Below are positions 42,165-51,532 of a DNA stretch of 64,000 nucleotides, piece after piece. Source of the stretch: Acidobacteriota bacterium (lineage in GTDB: Bacteria; Acidobacteriota; Vicinamibacteria; Marinacidobacterales; Marinacidobacteraceae); the NCBI GenBank assembly GCA_022826195.1, contig JAJDVI010000071.1, positions 1 to 64,000 on the forward strand, in the 5' to 3' direction. The notes under the pieces were generated by a model. It ran no database searches. It worked only from the letters and a program-made list of their open reading frames with translations, and had not been told where the DNA came from. The position numbers and the translations under genes are program-made. Each line of letters begins with the position of its first letter. Position 1 is the first letter of the stretch.

Positions 42165-43415
42165 CTACGGGGCCTTCACCACCCGGCCGTCCCGCATCAC
42201 GAACTTGACGTCCTCCATCACCCGGATGTTCTCGAGCGGGTCTCCCTCCACCGCGATCACGTCCGCCGCGTAGCCGTCCGCGATCCGGCCGATCTCGTCT
42301 TCGAGGCCGAGCGTCCGGGCCGCCACCGTCATCGCTGACCGCAGCGCATTCGTCGGACTCAGCCCGATCCCCACCATCACCGCGAACTCGCGGGCCGCGG
42401 TCTCGTGCGGGAAGATGGTGTCCGAGCCGAAGGCCACCGGCACGCCCTGCTCGAACGCGATTCCCATCCGCCGATCGCGCTCCGCGACCAGGCCGCGGGC
42501 CTTCTCGATGCTCTCCTGCGGGAAGCCGATGGCCTCGCCCTCCTCGAGGATGTAGTTCATGACGTAGAGGGTGGGCACCATCGGGACGCCGCGCTCCTTG
42601 AAGAGCCGGATCCCCTCCGCGTCCACGAGCGTCGCGTGCTCGACGGAGTCCACCCCGGCGCGGAGCGCGGTGTTGATCCCGGGCGCGCCGTGGGCGTGAA
42701 CGGTGATCTTCTTCTTGTGCCGGTGGACCTCCTCAACCGCGGCGGTGACTTCCTCGAGGGTGTAGGTGCTGACGTTCGGGTCGTCGCCCGCCGACATGAC
42801 TCCGCCGGTCATCATCAGCTTGATCCAGTCGGCGCCGTACTTGAACTCCCGGCGGATTTCGAGGCGGAGCCCCTCCGGCCCGTCGGCGATCCGGGTCGGC
42901 GTCTCGATGTGGAGATCCGCCATCAGGTTGTTGAAGTCCCCGTGGCCGCCGGTGGCCGAGATCGCGTGCGGCGCGATGAGGAGCCGCGGCCCCACGTGCT
43001 GGCCGCGGTTGATCGCGTTCTTGAGGTCGATGGTCGCGTAGTAGCCGTCGAACTCGCCGGGGGTGCGCAGCGTGGTGAACCCGGCGTCCAGCATTTTGCG
43101 GGCGTTCGCCAGCGCGTCGAGGGCCCGCGCGGCGCTCGACCGGTACATGTCGAGCGCGGTCAGCGTCTCCGGGTTGATCGTGAGGTGCGCGTGGAGATCG
43201 ATTAGCCCCGGGAGGCAGGTGTAGCCCGACAGGTCCACCACGTCGCCGGAATCCGGGGGTCCGGTGACGATCCGGCCGTCGCGCACGACGATGTCCCCGC
43301 CGCCGCCCATCGCCTCGCCGTCGAAGATCGCCCCGCAGCGGAGCACCGTGTCCTGCGCCGGGGCCGCCGCCCCGATCAGGAGCGCGGCCAGAACAACCAG
43401 CACCAATCGCGTCAT
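42165..43415 (-). CDS. Exported amidohydrolase (prolidase/imidazolonepropionase-like)
   Basis: 416 aa starting at ATG 43415, overlapping the upstream gene's stop by four bases (ATGA). A signal peptide (1 to about 20, ending APAQ) is followed by the amidohydrolase fold: LIDLHAHLT (metal-binding HxH, about 70-78), ADWIKLMMTGG (Lys for carboxylation), VHAHGAPG, VEHATLV and GSDTIFPHETAA (Asp). These features match Xaa-Pro and Xaa-His-type dipeptidases and related exported amidohydrolases. The substrate is unknown. It forms a two-gene unit with a gamma-glutamyltransferase homologue, suggesting peptide breakdown outside the cytoplasm. Confidence 0.9.
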   Translation of the reverse strand: MTRLVLVVLAALLIGAAAPAQDTVLRCGAIFDGEAMGGGGDIVVRDGRIVTGPPDSGDVVDLSGYTCLPGLIDLHAHLTINPETLTALDMYRSSAARALDALANARKMLDAGFTTLRTPGEFDGYYATIDLKNAINRGQHVGPRLLIAPHAISATGGHGDFNNLMADLHIETPTRIADGPEGLRLEIRREFKYGADWIKLMMTGGVMSAGDDPNVSTYTLEEVTAAVEEVHRHKKKITVHAHGAPGINTALRAGVDSVEHATLVDAEGIRLFKERGVPMVPTLYVMNYILEEGEAIGFPQESIEKARGLVAERDRRMGIAFEQGVPVAFGSDTIFPHETAAREFAVMVGIGLSPTNALRSAMTVAARTLGLEDEIGRIADGYAADVIAVEGDPLENIRVMEDVKFVMRDGRVVKAP

Positions 43416-45103
43416 GCCGTTGCCTCCGCCATGCTGCACCGGCGCGGATCCCCGCAGGCGCGCCGCACCCCGTCCTCGCCGATGTGGATGCCCTCGAACG
43501 AGCCGTGGTGCCAGTTCCACGGGTTCACGATGTCGAAGTTGACGCCGCGGGCGGCCACCTTCTCCCGGATCTTCTCCGGGAAGTCCGCCTCGATCAGCAC
43601 CGCGCCCGGCACGGTCAGCGAGGGTCCGCCGAACCGCGGCCGGTTCACGGATTCTCCGACCGGCACCCCGAACTGCAGGACGTTCAGGCTGTTCTGCAGG
43701 ACGTTCTGCAGCAGGCTGACGCTCGGCGACCCCGACGCCATGACCGGCCGGTTGCCCCGGAAGATGATGTTCGGCGCCACGTAGGCGGAGATCCGGTGGC
43801 CGGGCTTCGGCATGACCCGGAAGAAATGAGCGCCCGCCGCGCAGATGCTCACCCCGCCGGCGAAGAGGCCGTTGCTCCACGGGTAGGACATGCACGAGTG
43901 CAGGATGGTCGAGACGTTGCCGGCGGCGTCCACCACCGTCACGTGGTTGCTGCCCGCCGGCGGGGGCGGCTCGGACGCGTCGGCGACCGGGTGCCCCATC
44001 TGGAGCAGGTCGAACCGCATCTTCGCGTAGTCCTTCGAGAGGATCGTCTCGAGCGGCAGCGGGTGGCTCTCCGGGTCGTTCTGCCGCCCGCCCTCGGTGT
44101 AGACCAGGTGGCTGATCCGGACCATCTGCAGCAGGCTCTCGGCCGACTCGGTCGGCGGCCCGAGGCCCTCGAGGTCGAGGAACTCCAACATGTGGAGCAT
44201 CTCGATGATGTGGGTGCCGCCGTTGTCCGGCGGCGGGGAGCCGGCGATCCGGAGATCCTTGTAGGAACCCCACGCCGGCTCCTGCCAGCGCGGCTCCCAG
44301 AGCTCGAAGTCCTCGGGGGTCAGGACGCCGCCATGCGCCTGGACCACCTCGCAGACCTCTTTCGCGAAGTCGCCCCGGTAGAAGTAGTCGTTCCCTTCCT
44401 CGGCGAGCCGCTCCAGGGTGTCGGCGGCCTGCTTCTGGTAGAGCGTCGCGCCGGGGCGGGGGATGGCGTTCCCGTCGAAGAAGATGTCGCGGCCCACGGC
44501 TGTCTTCCCGATCTTGTCGGACTGGATGAAGACCTCGCCCCAGAGGAACGGGTGCATTTCGAACCCGTCCCGGGCGTAGGCGATCGCGTCGGCCATCAGG
44601 TCCTTCCGGGAGAGCGTGCCGTGGCGGTCGTGGGCCGCCTCGAAGCCGCCCCACCAGCCCGGCACCGCGACCCCGCGTCCACCGGCCAGGTCGTGGCGGC
44701 CGTAGCCGAGCAGCGGCGCCATCGGCGCGTTCACGTTGCCGTTGACGTAGGTGGTCTCGCCGGTCGCCTGGTCGAAGTACATCTGCGACAGGCAGCCGGT
44801 GATCGTGGTCATGTGCGGCTCGACCACGGTCTGGGTGATCGAGGCCGCGAGCGCCGCATCGCAGGCGTTCCCGCCGCGCTTCAGGATGTCGATGGCGGCG
44901 CGGGTCGCAAGCGGGTGCGAGGTGATCGCCATCCCGCCCGCGCCCTCGGCTGGTGCCTTCTTGCCGAAGTGGGCGAGCTCGATGAGGCGTTGTCGTTCCG
45001 CCGCGTCGGGCGCGGCGGCGGCGCGGGATGCGGGGAGCGCCGCGCCGGCGATGCCGGCGGCGGTGGCGCCGAGAAAAGTCCTGCGGGAAGTATGGAGTTT
45101 CAT
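43412..45103 (-). CDS. Tat-exported gamma-glutamyltransferase family protein
   Basis: 563 aa. The leader SRRTFLGATAAGIAGAALPA is a twin-arginine type. GGT features: GGMAITSHPLATRAAIDILKRGGNACDAALA, SPPPDNGGTHIIEMLHMLE, and the C-terminal substrate-site RFGGPSLTVPG. The autoprocessing site reads GSNHVTVVD where the family normally has TTHxSVxD, so the nucleophile position is Ser385, not Thr. It either cleaves itself at Ser or is a non-canonical member. If active it would release glutamate from glutathione-like or gamma-glutamyl peptides. It is the first gene of a pair with the amidohydrolase. Confidence 0.88.
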   Translation of the reverse strand: MKLHTSRRTFLGATAAGIAGAALPASRAAAAPDAAERQRLIELAHFGKKAPAEGAGGMAITSHPLATRAAIDILKRGGNACDAALAASITQTVVEPHMTTITGCLSQMYFDQATGETTYVNGNVNAPMAPLLGYGRHDLAGGRGVAVPGWWGGFEAAHDRHGTLSRKDLMADAIAYARDGFEMHPFLWGEVFIQSDKIGKTAVGRDIFFDGNAIPRPGATLYQKQAADTLERLAEEGNDYFYRGDFAKEVCEVVQAHGGVLTPEDFELWEPRWQEPAWGSYKDLRIAGSPPPDNGGTHIIEMLHMLEFLDLEGLGPPTESAESLLQMVRISHLVYTEGGRQNDPESHPLPLETILSKDYAKMRFDLLQMGHPVADASEPPPPAGSNHVTVVDAAGNVSTILHSCMSYPWSNGLFAGGVSICAAGAHFFRVMPKPGHRISAYVAPNIIFRGNRPVMASGSPSVSLLQNVLQNSLNVLQFGVPVGESVNRPRFGGPSLTVPGAVLIEADFPEKIREKVAARGVNFDIVNPWNWHHGSFEGIHIGEDGVRRACGDPRRCSMAEATA

Positions 45104-45230
45104 GGGGGACCTCCGGGGGGGACCGAAACTACCAGACCCACGGGGGAGTTTTCTCGGCGGCTACATGTCGCACCAGACGGTCCGGTGTTCCAGGGCGTCG
45201 GCGCCATGAGGGCGATTGGCGCTGCGACGT

Positions 45231-45283
45231 GCGCGGTGCAGAGCACCGCGCGTGCCGGTCTGGAGACCGGCGTTCCAAGCCGG
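45231..45283 (+). repeat. REP-like repeat between two minus-strand genes
   Basis: First stem GCGGTGC-AGA-GCACCGC, then the second GCCGGTCT-GG-AGACCGGC, then CGTTCCAAGCCGG. It lies downstream of the TPR-like gene ending at 45336 and upstream of the gamma-glutamyltransferase homologue. Confidence 0.85.
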
Positions 45284-45335
45284 TGCGTCACCGAGCCGTT
45301 TGAAGGCTGGCGTCCCGGTCGGTGCGCCTTCGTCC

Positions 45336-46043
45336 CTACGGGCTCTCCAGGTCGGGGAGCAGGCGCTCGCGGACCCAGTCGAATCCGGGCTCCAGCTCCA
45401 GCGCCCGGTCGTACGCCGCGCGGGCCTCGTCGCGCTGGTTCTCCCGCGCGTACGACAGACCGAGGAAGGCGTGCGCCTCCGGCTCGCCCCACCAGAAGAC
45501 CCCCGCCGGAGCACCCTCGGCGAAGCGCGCCACCGCCGCCTCCAGGTTGCGGCGCGCCTCCTCCCGGTTCCCGAACGGGCCCGGCGCCATGAGCTGGTTG
45601 ACCCCCTTCAGGTAGAGGGCGCGCGGGTCGCCGGGCCCGAGTTCGAGCGCCCGGTCCAGCGTCTCGCCGGACCGCCGGCCGAAGCGCATCCCGGACATCA
45701 TCCCGGTGATCCGCGCCTGGTAGACCTGCGACAGGACGAGGTGCGCCTCGGCGTCGTCCGGATGGGCTTCGATGCGGGCCTTCATCAGCGCCTCGGCCTC
45801 TTCCAACAGCGGCTTCCGGATCCGTTCGTGCCGCCGCTTCGTCTGCCGGTTCACCTCGCGAATCCTGTGCATGCCGGCGACGCGCCAGAGCGCCCAGGCG
45901 CGGGTGACCTCGTCGGTCTCGCCGAGCGCTTCGAGCGCCTCGCGGCCTGCTTCCGGCTCGCCCGCGTAGTAGGCGCGCTCGATGGCCAGCAGCGACGGCG
46001 CGGGGTCTGGGCGAAGGCGGGCAGCGGCGCGACTAAAAGGCAC
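45336..46043 (-). CDS. TPR-like repeat protein with a likely frameshifted signal peptide
   Basis: The open frame codes 235 aa from ATG 46043 and has TPR-like helices (ARALYLKGVNQLM, AHAFLGLSYARENQRDEARAAYDRALE). Just upstream, in another frame, a GTG at 46069 overlapping the previous stop (GTGA) begins SRRLLRAACLLVAPLPAFAQ, a good signal peptide. The two fit together if one base is missing near 46000-46010. The true protein may therefore be exported and start at 46069. Either the sequence has an error or the gene is broken. It is the last gene of a four-gene run with the ABC exporter and amidohydrolase. Confidence 0.75.
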   Translation of the reverse strand: MPFSRAAARLRPDPAPSLLAIERAYYAGEPEAGREALEALGETDEVTRAWALWRVAGMHRIREVNRQTKRRHERIRKPLLEEAEALMKARIEAHPDDAEAHLVLSQVYQARITGMMSGMRFGRRSGETLDRALELGPGDPRALYLKGVNQLMAPGPFGNREEARRNLEAAVARFAEGAPAGVFWWGEPEAHAFLGLSYARENQRDEARAAYDRALELEPGFDWVRERLLPDLESP

Positions 46044-46065
46044 GCGGCGCGAAGAAGACGCCGGC

Positions 46066-47403
46066 TCACTGCGGCTCCTGCGGCAGCGTCCACGCGGCCT
46101 CGACCGGGAAGCCGTCCTTCCAGACCCCCGCGATCGCTGTGGTCCGGCTCAGGTCGCTCTCCAGGTCCCCGGCCACCAGCAGCAGGTCCGCGATCCGGCC
46201 GCGCGCGAACCGGCCCCGATCCTCGACCCCAAAGGCGTCGGCGGCCACGCCGGTCGCCGCCGCCAGGGCCTCGGCGGAGCTGAGTCCGGCGCGCTCCAGC
46301 AGGCGCAGCTCCCCGTGCATGGAGATCCCGAAGCCGGTCCCCGGGTTCGGAGCGTCGGTCCCCGCGAGGATCCGCACGCCCGCCGCGTGGAGCCGGCGGA
46401 CGCTCTCGACGGCCGCCTCGCTGGTTCCGACCGGCCGGGGAAACGTCTGCGTCAGCGTCTGGCGCTGCATCGGCGACACGTGCTCCGGCTCCGTCGCTTC
46501 CAGAAGCTCCGGCCCCATGGACTCCCCCGCCGCCGCGACCCGCACCGACAGCGTCGGGATCACGAACACCCCGGCTTCCGCGAAACGGACCGCGTCCTCT
46601 TCCGAGATCACTTCGTCGCCCCAGACATGAACGAACCCGTCGATACCCATCTCGAGGGCGGCGAGGCTGTGTTCGAGCCTGCTCGCGTGAATGACCGCGA
46701 GCAGCTCCTCGGCGTGGGCGGCCTCGATGACCGCGGCGATCGTCTCCCGGTCGAGCGTCGGGATGTCCGCGCCGAAGGTGCTGCCGTCCTCCCAGACGAT
46801 CTTGATCCAGTCGGCGCCCTCCTCCTTCCGCGCCTCAACGAACGCGGGCGCCTCCCCGGGACTCGTCAGCGTCTCGACCGGCACCCCGAACTGGGTGCCG
46901 TGCCCTCCGGGCGCGGTGGCGAGATTCCCGGCGGAGAACAGGTCGGACTCGTTGCCCCGGGCGAGGCTCTCGCGGGCCGCCCGCTTCGCCGCGGCGAGCG
47001 AGGGCATCGTGAACTGGTCGAACACGGTGGTCACCCCGAAGCGCAGCGCGTCGGTCAGCACCATCCCGTAGGTGTGGGTATGGGCGTCGATCAGGCCCGG
47101 AAGCAGGGTGTGGCCGCGGCCGTCCACCCGGGGCAGGCCGTCGGGCAGCGCAAGCCGCTGTCCGGCCGCGCGGATGCGGCCGTCCTCGACCCAGACGTCC
47201 CGATGCGGCCGGACCTCCTCCCCGTCGAACACGGTCACGTCCACCACCGCGAAGTTCGTCTCCGGTAGCGGGCCGCCGGGCGGGTCCGCCGGTTCCGGCG
47301 CCGGAAGGACCATCAGGATGCAGGCGAACACGGTGGCCGCGCCCAGCGCGATCCAGGGGTCGCGGCGCCATGGGGAACGCTCGGCGCCGGTCACGTCGTT
47401 CAC
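46066..47403 (-). CDS. Membrane-anchored amidohydrolase
   Basis: 445 aa from GTG 47403, which overlaps the permease stop by four bases (GTGA). A hydrophobic segment near residues 17-33 (WIALGAATVFACILMVL) is a signal anchor or signal peptide. The amidohydrolase fold shows LLPGLIDAHTHTYGM (HxH), GADWIKIVWEDG (Lys), VIHASRLEHS, FVHVWGDE and GTDAPNPGTG (Asp). These are the metal-binding residues of the imidazolonepropionase-related class. The substrate is unknown. It is co-transcribed with an ABC-2 exporter, an unusual pairing. Confidence 0.9.
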   Translation of the reverse strand: MNDVTGAERSPWRRDPWIALGAATVFACILMVLPAPEPADPPGGPLPETNFAVVDVTVFDGEEVRPHRDVWVEDGRIRAAGQRLALPDGLPRVDGRGHTLLPGLIDAHTHTYGMVLTDALRFGVTTVFDQFTMPSLAAAKRAARESLARGNESDLFSAGNLATAPGGHGTQFGVPVETLTSPGEAPAFVEARKEEGADWIKIVWEDGSTFGADIPTLDRETIAAVIEAAHAEELLAVIHASRLEHSLAALEMGIDGFVHVWGDEVISEEDAVRFAEAGVFVIPTLSVRVAAAGESMGPELLEATEPEHVSPMQRQTLTQTFPRPVGTSEAAVESVRRLHAAGVRILAGTDAPNPGTGFGISMHGELRLLERAGLSSAEALAAATGVAADAFGVEDRGRFARGRIADLLLVAGDLESDLSRTTAIAGVWKDGFPVEAAWTLPQEPQ

Positions 47404-48179
47404 CGCCCGGAGAACCGCCGGAACCCGGCCGCCGCTACCGCGAGACAGAGCGCCGTCTGTCCGCCCACCAGCACGAGGTGGAACCACAGGGGCCGACCCA
47501 GATCCAGATCGATCGTCTTGAGCGCCAGTTGGCCGAGGTGGTAGGCCGGGAGGACGTTCGCGAAGTCCTGCAGGAAGCCGGGAAGCATGGAGATCGGGAA
47601 CCACAGGCCGGAGAGCACCGACATGGCGATGAACACCAGGTTCACCACCGCCACCGCCGCCTGCTGCTTCGCCCAGGCGCCGATGGCGAGGCCGAGGGCG
47701 CTGAGCGGCAGCACGCCGGCGAGGATCGCGCCGGCGAGGGCGAACCACTGCCAGCGGTGCAGCTCGACCCCGGCGGCGTATCCGGCGAGGAGGAACAGCA
47801 AGAGCACCACGACGGCCCCGAAGATGGCCGCCGTGCCGACCCGGGCGAACAGGTAGGCGAAGGTGGGCATGGGCGTGGTCCGCTTCAGCAGGAGCGCGCC
47901 CGAATCCCGCTCCTGCGCCAGGCCGACCCCGAAACCGAAGATCGACGGGGCGAAGATGCCGAAGACGCCGTAGGTCGCGAGCATGTAGGTCGGCGCCGTC
48001 AGCGACGGGCCGCCCGCCTGGAACACCACCGCGAAGAAGAGATAGAAGAAGAGCGGGAAGAGCAGCGTCGGGACGGCAAACGCCGGGAGGCGCAGCGAGC
48101 TCAGGAACTGGAACCGCGTCTCGAGGAGCGCGATGCGGACGTGCCAGAGGAGGCCGCGGCGCGCCGTGTTGACTGCCAC
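47400..48179 (-). CDS. ABC-2 type transporter permease
   Basis: 259 aa from GTG 48179, directly after the ATPase stop. Six hydrophobic helices are visible, with the ABC-2 pattern VPTLLFPLFFYLFFAVVF, TYGVFGIFAPSIFGFGVGLAQERDSG, and LSGLWFPISMLPGFLQDFANVLPAYHLGQLALK. It forms the membrane half of an exporter with the adjacent ATPase. Substrate unknown; related systems export drugs, lipids or polysaccharides. Confidence 0.92.
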   Translation of the reverse strand: MAVNTARRGLLWHVRIALLETRFQFLSSLRLPAFAVPTLLFPLFFYLFFAVVFQAGGPSLTAPTYMLATYGVFGIFAPSIFGFGVGLAQERDSGALLLKRTTPMPTFAYLFARVGTAAIFGAVVVLLLFLLAGYAAGVELHRWQWFALAGAILAGVLPLSALGLAIGAWAKQQAAVAVVNLVFIAMSVLSGLWFPISMLPGFLQDFANVLPAYHLGQLALKTIDLDLGRPLWFHLVLVGGQTALCLAVAAAGFRRFSGR

Positions 48180-49157
48180 TCAGAGCTCCCCCTCCGGCCC
48201 GGCGCCGTCGCCGGTGAGCGCGAGGAACGCCTCCTCGAGTCCGACGCCGACCACCGTCAGGTCACCGAGTTCCGGGTCGAGCGCAAACATCCTCCGGAGC
48301 ACCGCTTCCGGTTCCGCGGTCACGACCTCCAGGTGTTGCCCCTTCGTCTCCACGCCGGCGGCCTCCGGAAAGGACCGCGCCGTCTCCGGGGAGATCGTCG
48401 TCACGCAGCGGACCACCCGCCCCGCGGTGCGGGACTTGATCTCCTCCGGGGTTCCCTCGGCGATCAGCCGCCCCCGGTGGATCACCGCAATCCGGTCGGC
48501 GAGCGCGTCCGCCTCCTCGAGGTAGTGGGTGGTGAGCACTGCGGTGCGGCCGGCGGCCTTGAGCCCGTGGATCTCGTCCCAGAGGCGCCGCCGGCCGTCC
48601 AGGTCGAGCCCTGCGGTCGGCTCGTCGAGGAACACCAGCTCGGGGTCGCCGGCGAGCGCCAGCGCGAACATCACGCGCTGCTTCTGCCCCCCGGAGAGCT
48701 TCCCGAAGCGCCGGTCGCGGAGTTCCTGAAGCCCCGCCATTTCGAGGAGCCTCGCCGTCGGCAGCGGGGACGGGTAGTAGGCGCGGAAGAGCGCCAGGTG
48801 TTCCCCGACGGTGAGCGTCTCGGGGACGCCCGAGACCTGCAGCATCGCGCCGCGCCGGAGGCGGACGTCGGCGGCGTCCGGGGCGCTCCCGAAGACCCGC
48901 GCCGCGCCGGTCTGGAGGTTCAGCGTCCCGAGGAGCAGGCTGACCGCGGTGGTCTTGCCGGCGCCGTTCGGGCCGAGCACCGCGAGCACCTCGCCCTCGC
49001 GGACCTCGAGATCGAGCCGGTCGAGCGCGAGAACGTCCCCGTAGCGGTGGCTGACGCCCGAGAGGCGCGCGAGGGCGGGATCGGACCCGGAGGGAAGTGC
49101 CAATGCGGACGGGATCGTGACACGACCGCCGTCTGCCCGTGAATACGCCGCCGTCAC
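48180..49157 (-). CDS. ABC-2 exporter ATP-binding protein
   Basis: 325 aa (start GTG 49157; a TTG inside the leader is an alternative). ABC ATPase motifs: Walker A GPNGAGKTT, the Q-loop VSGVPE, signature LSGGQKQRVM, Walker B LVFLDEP, and the switch His in LTTHYLEEADAL. The C-terminal about 90 residues are the extension typical of CcmA/DrrA-like exporters. It is the first gene of the exporter-amidohydrolase run and divergent from the molybdenum hydroxylase gene. Confidence 0.93.
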   Translation of the reverse strand: MTAAYSRADGGRVTIPSALALPSGSDPALARLSGVSHRYGDVLALDRLDLEVREGEVLAVLGPNGAGKTTAVSLLLGTLNLQTGAARVFGSAPDAADVRLRRGAMLQVSGVPETLTVGEHLALFRAYYPSPLPTARLLEMAGLQELRDRRFGKLSGGQKQRVMFALALAGDPELVFLDEPTAGLDLDGRRRLWDEIHGLKAAGRTAVLTTHYLEEADALADRIAVIHRGRLIAEGTPEEIKSRTAGRVVRCVTTISPETARSFPEAAGVETKGQHLEVVTAEPEAVLRRMFALDPELGDLTVVGVGLEEAFLALTGDGAGPEGEL

Positions 49158-49225
49158 GGAGGTATTACAGGGTCCGGGGATGCGCCGTCGTTAGAATCGG
49201 CGCCCTTCGGACGGCGCACCCAGAC

Positions 49226-51532
49226 TTGGCGATCAGAACCCAGACCATCGGCGAGCGGGTCCGGAGGCGGGAAGATCCCCGCCTGGTCACGGGCCAGGCG
49301 CTCTACACGCCGGACATCCCGCTGCCCGGCGCCCTCCATCTCGCGGTGGTCCGGAGCCCGTATCCGCACGCGGAGATCGTCTCGATCGAGACCGAGGAAG
49401 CCGCCGCCGCGCCGGGAGTCGCCGGGGTCTTCACCGCCGCGGACATCCTGCCGACGCTGAAGCGGCCCTTCCCGGTGGCCAAGGCCCCGGACGGCGGCGC
49501 GTTCACCGAGCTGCACATCCCCGCGCGCTGGGCGCTCGCCGACAAGAAGGTGCTCACCGTCGGCGATCCGGTGGTGGCCGTGGTGGCGGAAACCGCCGAG
49601 CAGGCGGTCGACGCCGCGGCGCTCGTGGACGTGGACTACCGGGACCTTCCCGGCGCGGGCGATTCCCGGACAGCGCGGGCCGATGGCGCGGAGCCGCTCT
49701 ACGACGAGGCGGAGGGGAACCGGGCCTTCGTCTGGGAACTCCATCCCGAGGGCGCGCCCGAGGCGGCGAAGGGGGAGGTCGAGGTCTCGCTCGATTTCCG
49801 GATCCAGCGGCTCATCCCGAGCGCCATGGAGGCGCGGGCGGTCGCGGCCCGCGTGGACGGCGACCGGGTGACCATGTGGACCTCCACCCAGTCCGCGCAC
49901 CGCGTCAAGTCGAGCGTGGCGCGCATCCTGGGGATCCCGGCGGAGCGCCTCCGGACCATCGCCCCGGAGGTGGGCGGCGGGTTCGGCGCCAAGGCGAACC
50001 TCTACGCCGAGGAAGTGCTGGTCCCCTGGCTGGCGCTGAAGCTCGGCCGGCCGGTGCGCTGGTTCGCGACCCGCACCGAGGACTTCCAGACCACCACCCA
50101 CGGCCGCAACCTGTTCGTGACCCTCGACGTCGCGGCCGACCGGGACGGACGGGTCCGCCACTGCGACGTGGACGTCCTCTACGACTCCGGCGCCTACTTC
50201 AGCCGGCCCGGGCCCACCACCCCGTCGCTCACCGGAGCGATGATCGTGGGGCCCTACGACGTCGCCACCGCCCACGCCCACGCGACCGGCGCCTTCACGA
50301 ACACCGCGCCGAACGAGCCCTACCGCGGCTCGGGCCGCCCGGAGGCCACCTACCTGATCGAGCGGGCCCTCGACGTGCTGGCCGGCCGGCTGGGCATCGA
50401 TCCCGCGGAGATCCGCCGGCGCAACCTGATCCCGCCCCACAAGTTCCCCTACCGGACGGCGACCGGGCTCACCTACGACAGCGGCGAATACGAGAAGGCG
50501 CTCGACAAGGCGCTCGAGGCCGGCGACTACGCCGGGCTCCGCGCCGAGCAGGCCCGGCGGCGCGCCGAGGGCGGCAAGCCGCTCGGCATCGGGTTGGCCT
50601 GCTACGTCGAGATCTGCGGCTTCGGGCCGTGGGAGGCCGGCGGCGTCACGGTGGAGCCCGACGGCGCGGTCACGGTGCGCAGCGGGACATCGCCGCACGG
50701 GCAGGGACACGAGACCGCCTGGGCGCAGATCGCCGCCGACCAGCTCGGGGTTGGGCTGGACGACGTCACCGTGCTCCACGGCGACACCGACGAGTGCCCC
50801 CGCGGCATCGGCACCTTCGGCAGCCGGAGCGCCCCGGTCGGAGGCGCGGCGATCTTCAACAACGCCGAAACGGTGCGCGAGAAGGCGAAGGCGCTCGCCG
50901 CAAGGCTCCTCGAGGCGGCCACCGAGGACATCCGCTTCGAAGACGGCCGCTTCTTCGTGGCCGGCTCACCGGCGCGGGCGGTCGGCTGGTCCGAGATCGC
51001 GGCGTTCGCCTACTCGGCGGAGGCGCCCGAGGGCAGCGCCGCGGAGCTCACCGCAGACGTGGATTTCAAGCCGCCCGGCGAGACCTTCCCCTTCGGGACC
51101 CACCTCTGCGCCGTCGAGATCGACCCGGACACCGGCGCCGTCGAGATCGTTCGCTACATCTCGGTGGACGACTGCGGCAAGGTCATCAACCCGCTGCTCG
51201 CCGAGGGCCAGGTCCACGGCGGACTCGCCCAGGGCATCGCCCAGGCGCTCTACGAAGACGCCGTGTATGACCCGGACGGCAATCTCCTGACCCCGACGTT
51301 CCTCGAGTACGCCGTCCCCCGCGCCGACATGCTGCCGAAATACGAGCTGCACCGCACGGTGACTCCGACGCCGGTGAACCCCCTCGGGGTGAAGGGCATC
51401 GGCGAGGCCGCCACCATCGGCTCCACGCCGGCCGTCTGCAACGCCGTGATGGACGCGCTCCGGCCGTTCGGGGTGGAGCACCTCGACACGCCGCTCACAC
51501 CGGAGAAGGTCTGGCGCGCGATGCAGGGCTGA
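49226..51532 (+). CDS. Xanthine-dehydrogenase/CoxL-type molybdopterin-binding subunit
   Basis: 768 aa if started at TTG 49226 (GTG 49139 would add 29 residues that do not look like the family). The large subunit of molybdenum hydroxylases: RREDPRLVTGQALYTPDI at the N-terminus, APEVGGGFGAKANLYAEE, PNEPYRGSGRPEATYLIE, GTSPHGQGHETAWAQI, and the catalytic Glu in KGIGEAATIGSTPAVCNAV (Glu727). The active loop YRGSGR lacks the Cys of CO dehydrogenase, so this is a form-II-type or other hydroxylase. No small iron-sulfur or FAD subunit gene lies beside it; those must come from elsewhere. Confidence 0.93.
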   Translation: MAIRTQTIGERVRRREDPRLVTGQALYTPDIPLPGALHLAVVRSPYPHAEIVSIETEEAAAAPGVAGVFTAADILPTLKRPFPVAKAPDGGAFTELHIPARWALADKKVLTVGDPVVAVVAETAEQAVDAAALVDVDYRDLPGAGDSRTARADGAEPLYDEAEGNRAFVWELHPEGAPEAAKGEVEVSLDFRIQRLIPSAMEARAVAARVDGDRVTMWTSTQSAHRVKSSVARILGIPAERLRTIAPEVGGGFGAKANLYAEEVLVPWLALKLGRPVRWFATRTEDFQTTTHGRNLFVTLDVAADRDGRVRHCDVDVLYDSGAYFSRPGPTTPSLTGAMIVGPYDVATAHAHATGAFTNTAPNEPYRGSGRPEATYLIERALDVLAGRLGIDPAEIRRRNLIPPHKFPYRTATGLTYDSGEYEKALDKALEAGDYAGLRAEQARRRAEGGKPLGIGLACYVEICGFGPWEAGGVTVEPDGAVTVRSGTSPHGQGHETAWAQIAADQLGVGLDDVTVLHGDTDECPRGIGTFGSRSAPVGGAAIFNNAETVREKAKALAARLLEAATEDIRFEDGRFFVAGSPARAVGWSEIAAFAYSAEAPEGSAAELTADVDFKPPGETFPFGTHLCAVEIDPDTGAVEIVRYISVDDCGKVINPLLAEGQVHGGLAQGIAQALYEDAVYDPDGNLLTPTFLEYAVPRADMLPKYELHRTVTPTPVNPLGVKGIGEAATIGSTPAVCNAVMDALRPFGVEHLDTPLTPEKVWRAMQG

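Noticed and set aside
49226-51532. CO dehydrogenase large subunit
   Set aside because: The active loop is YRGSGR and lacks the Cys of aerobic CO dehydrogenase, and no CoxM or CoxS gene is adjacent.
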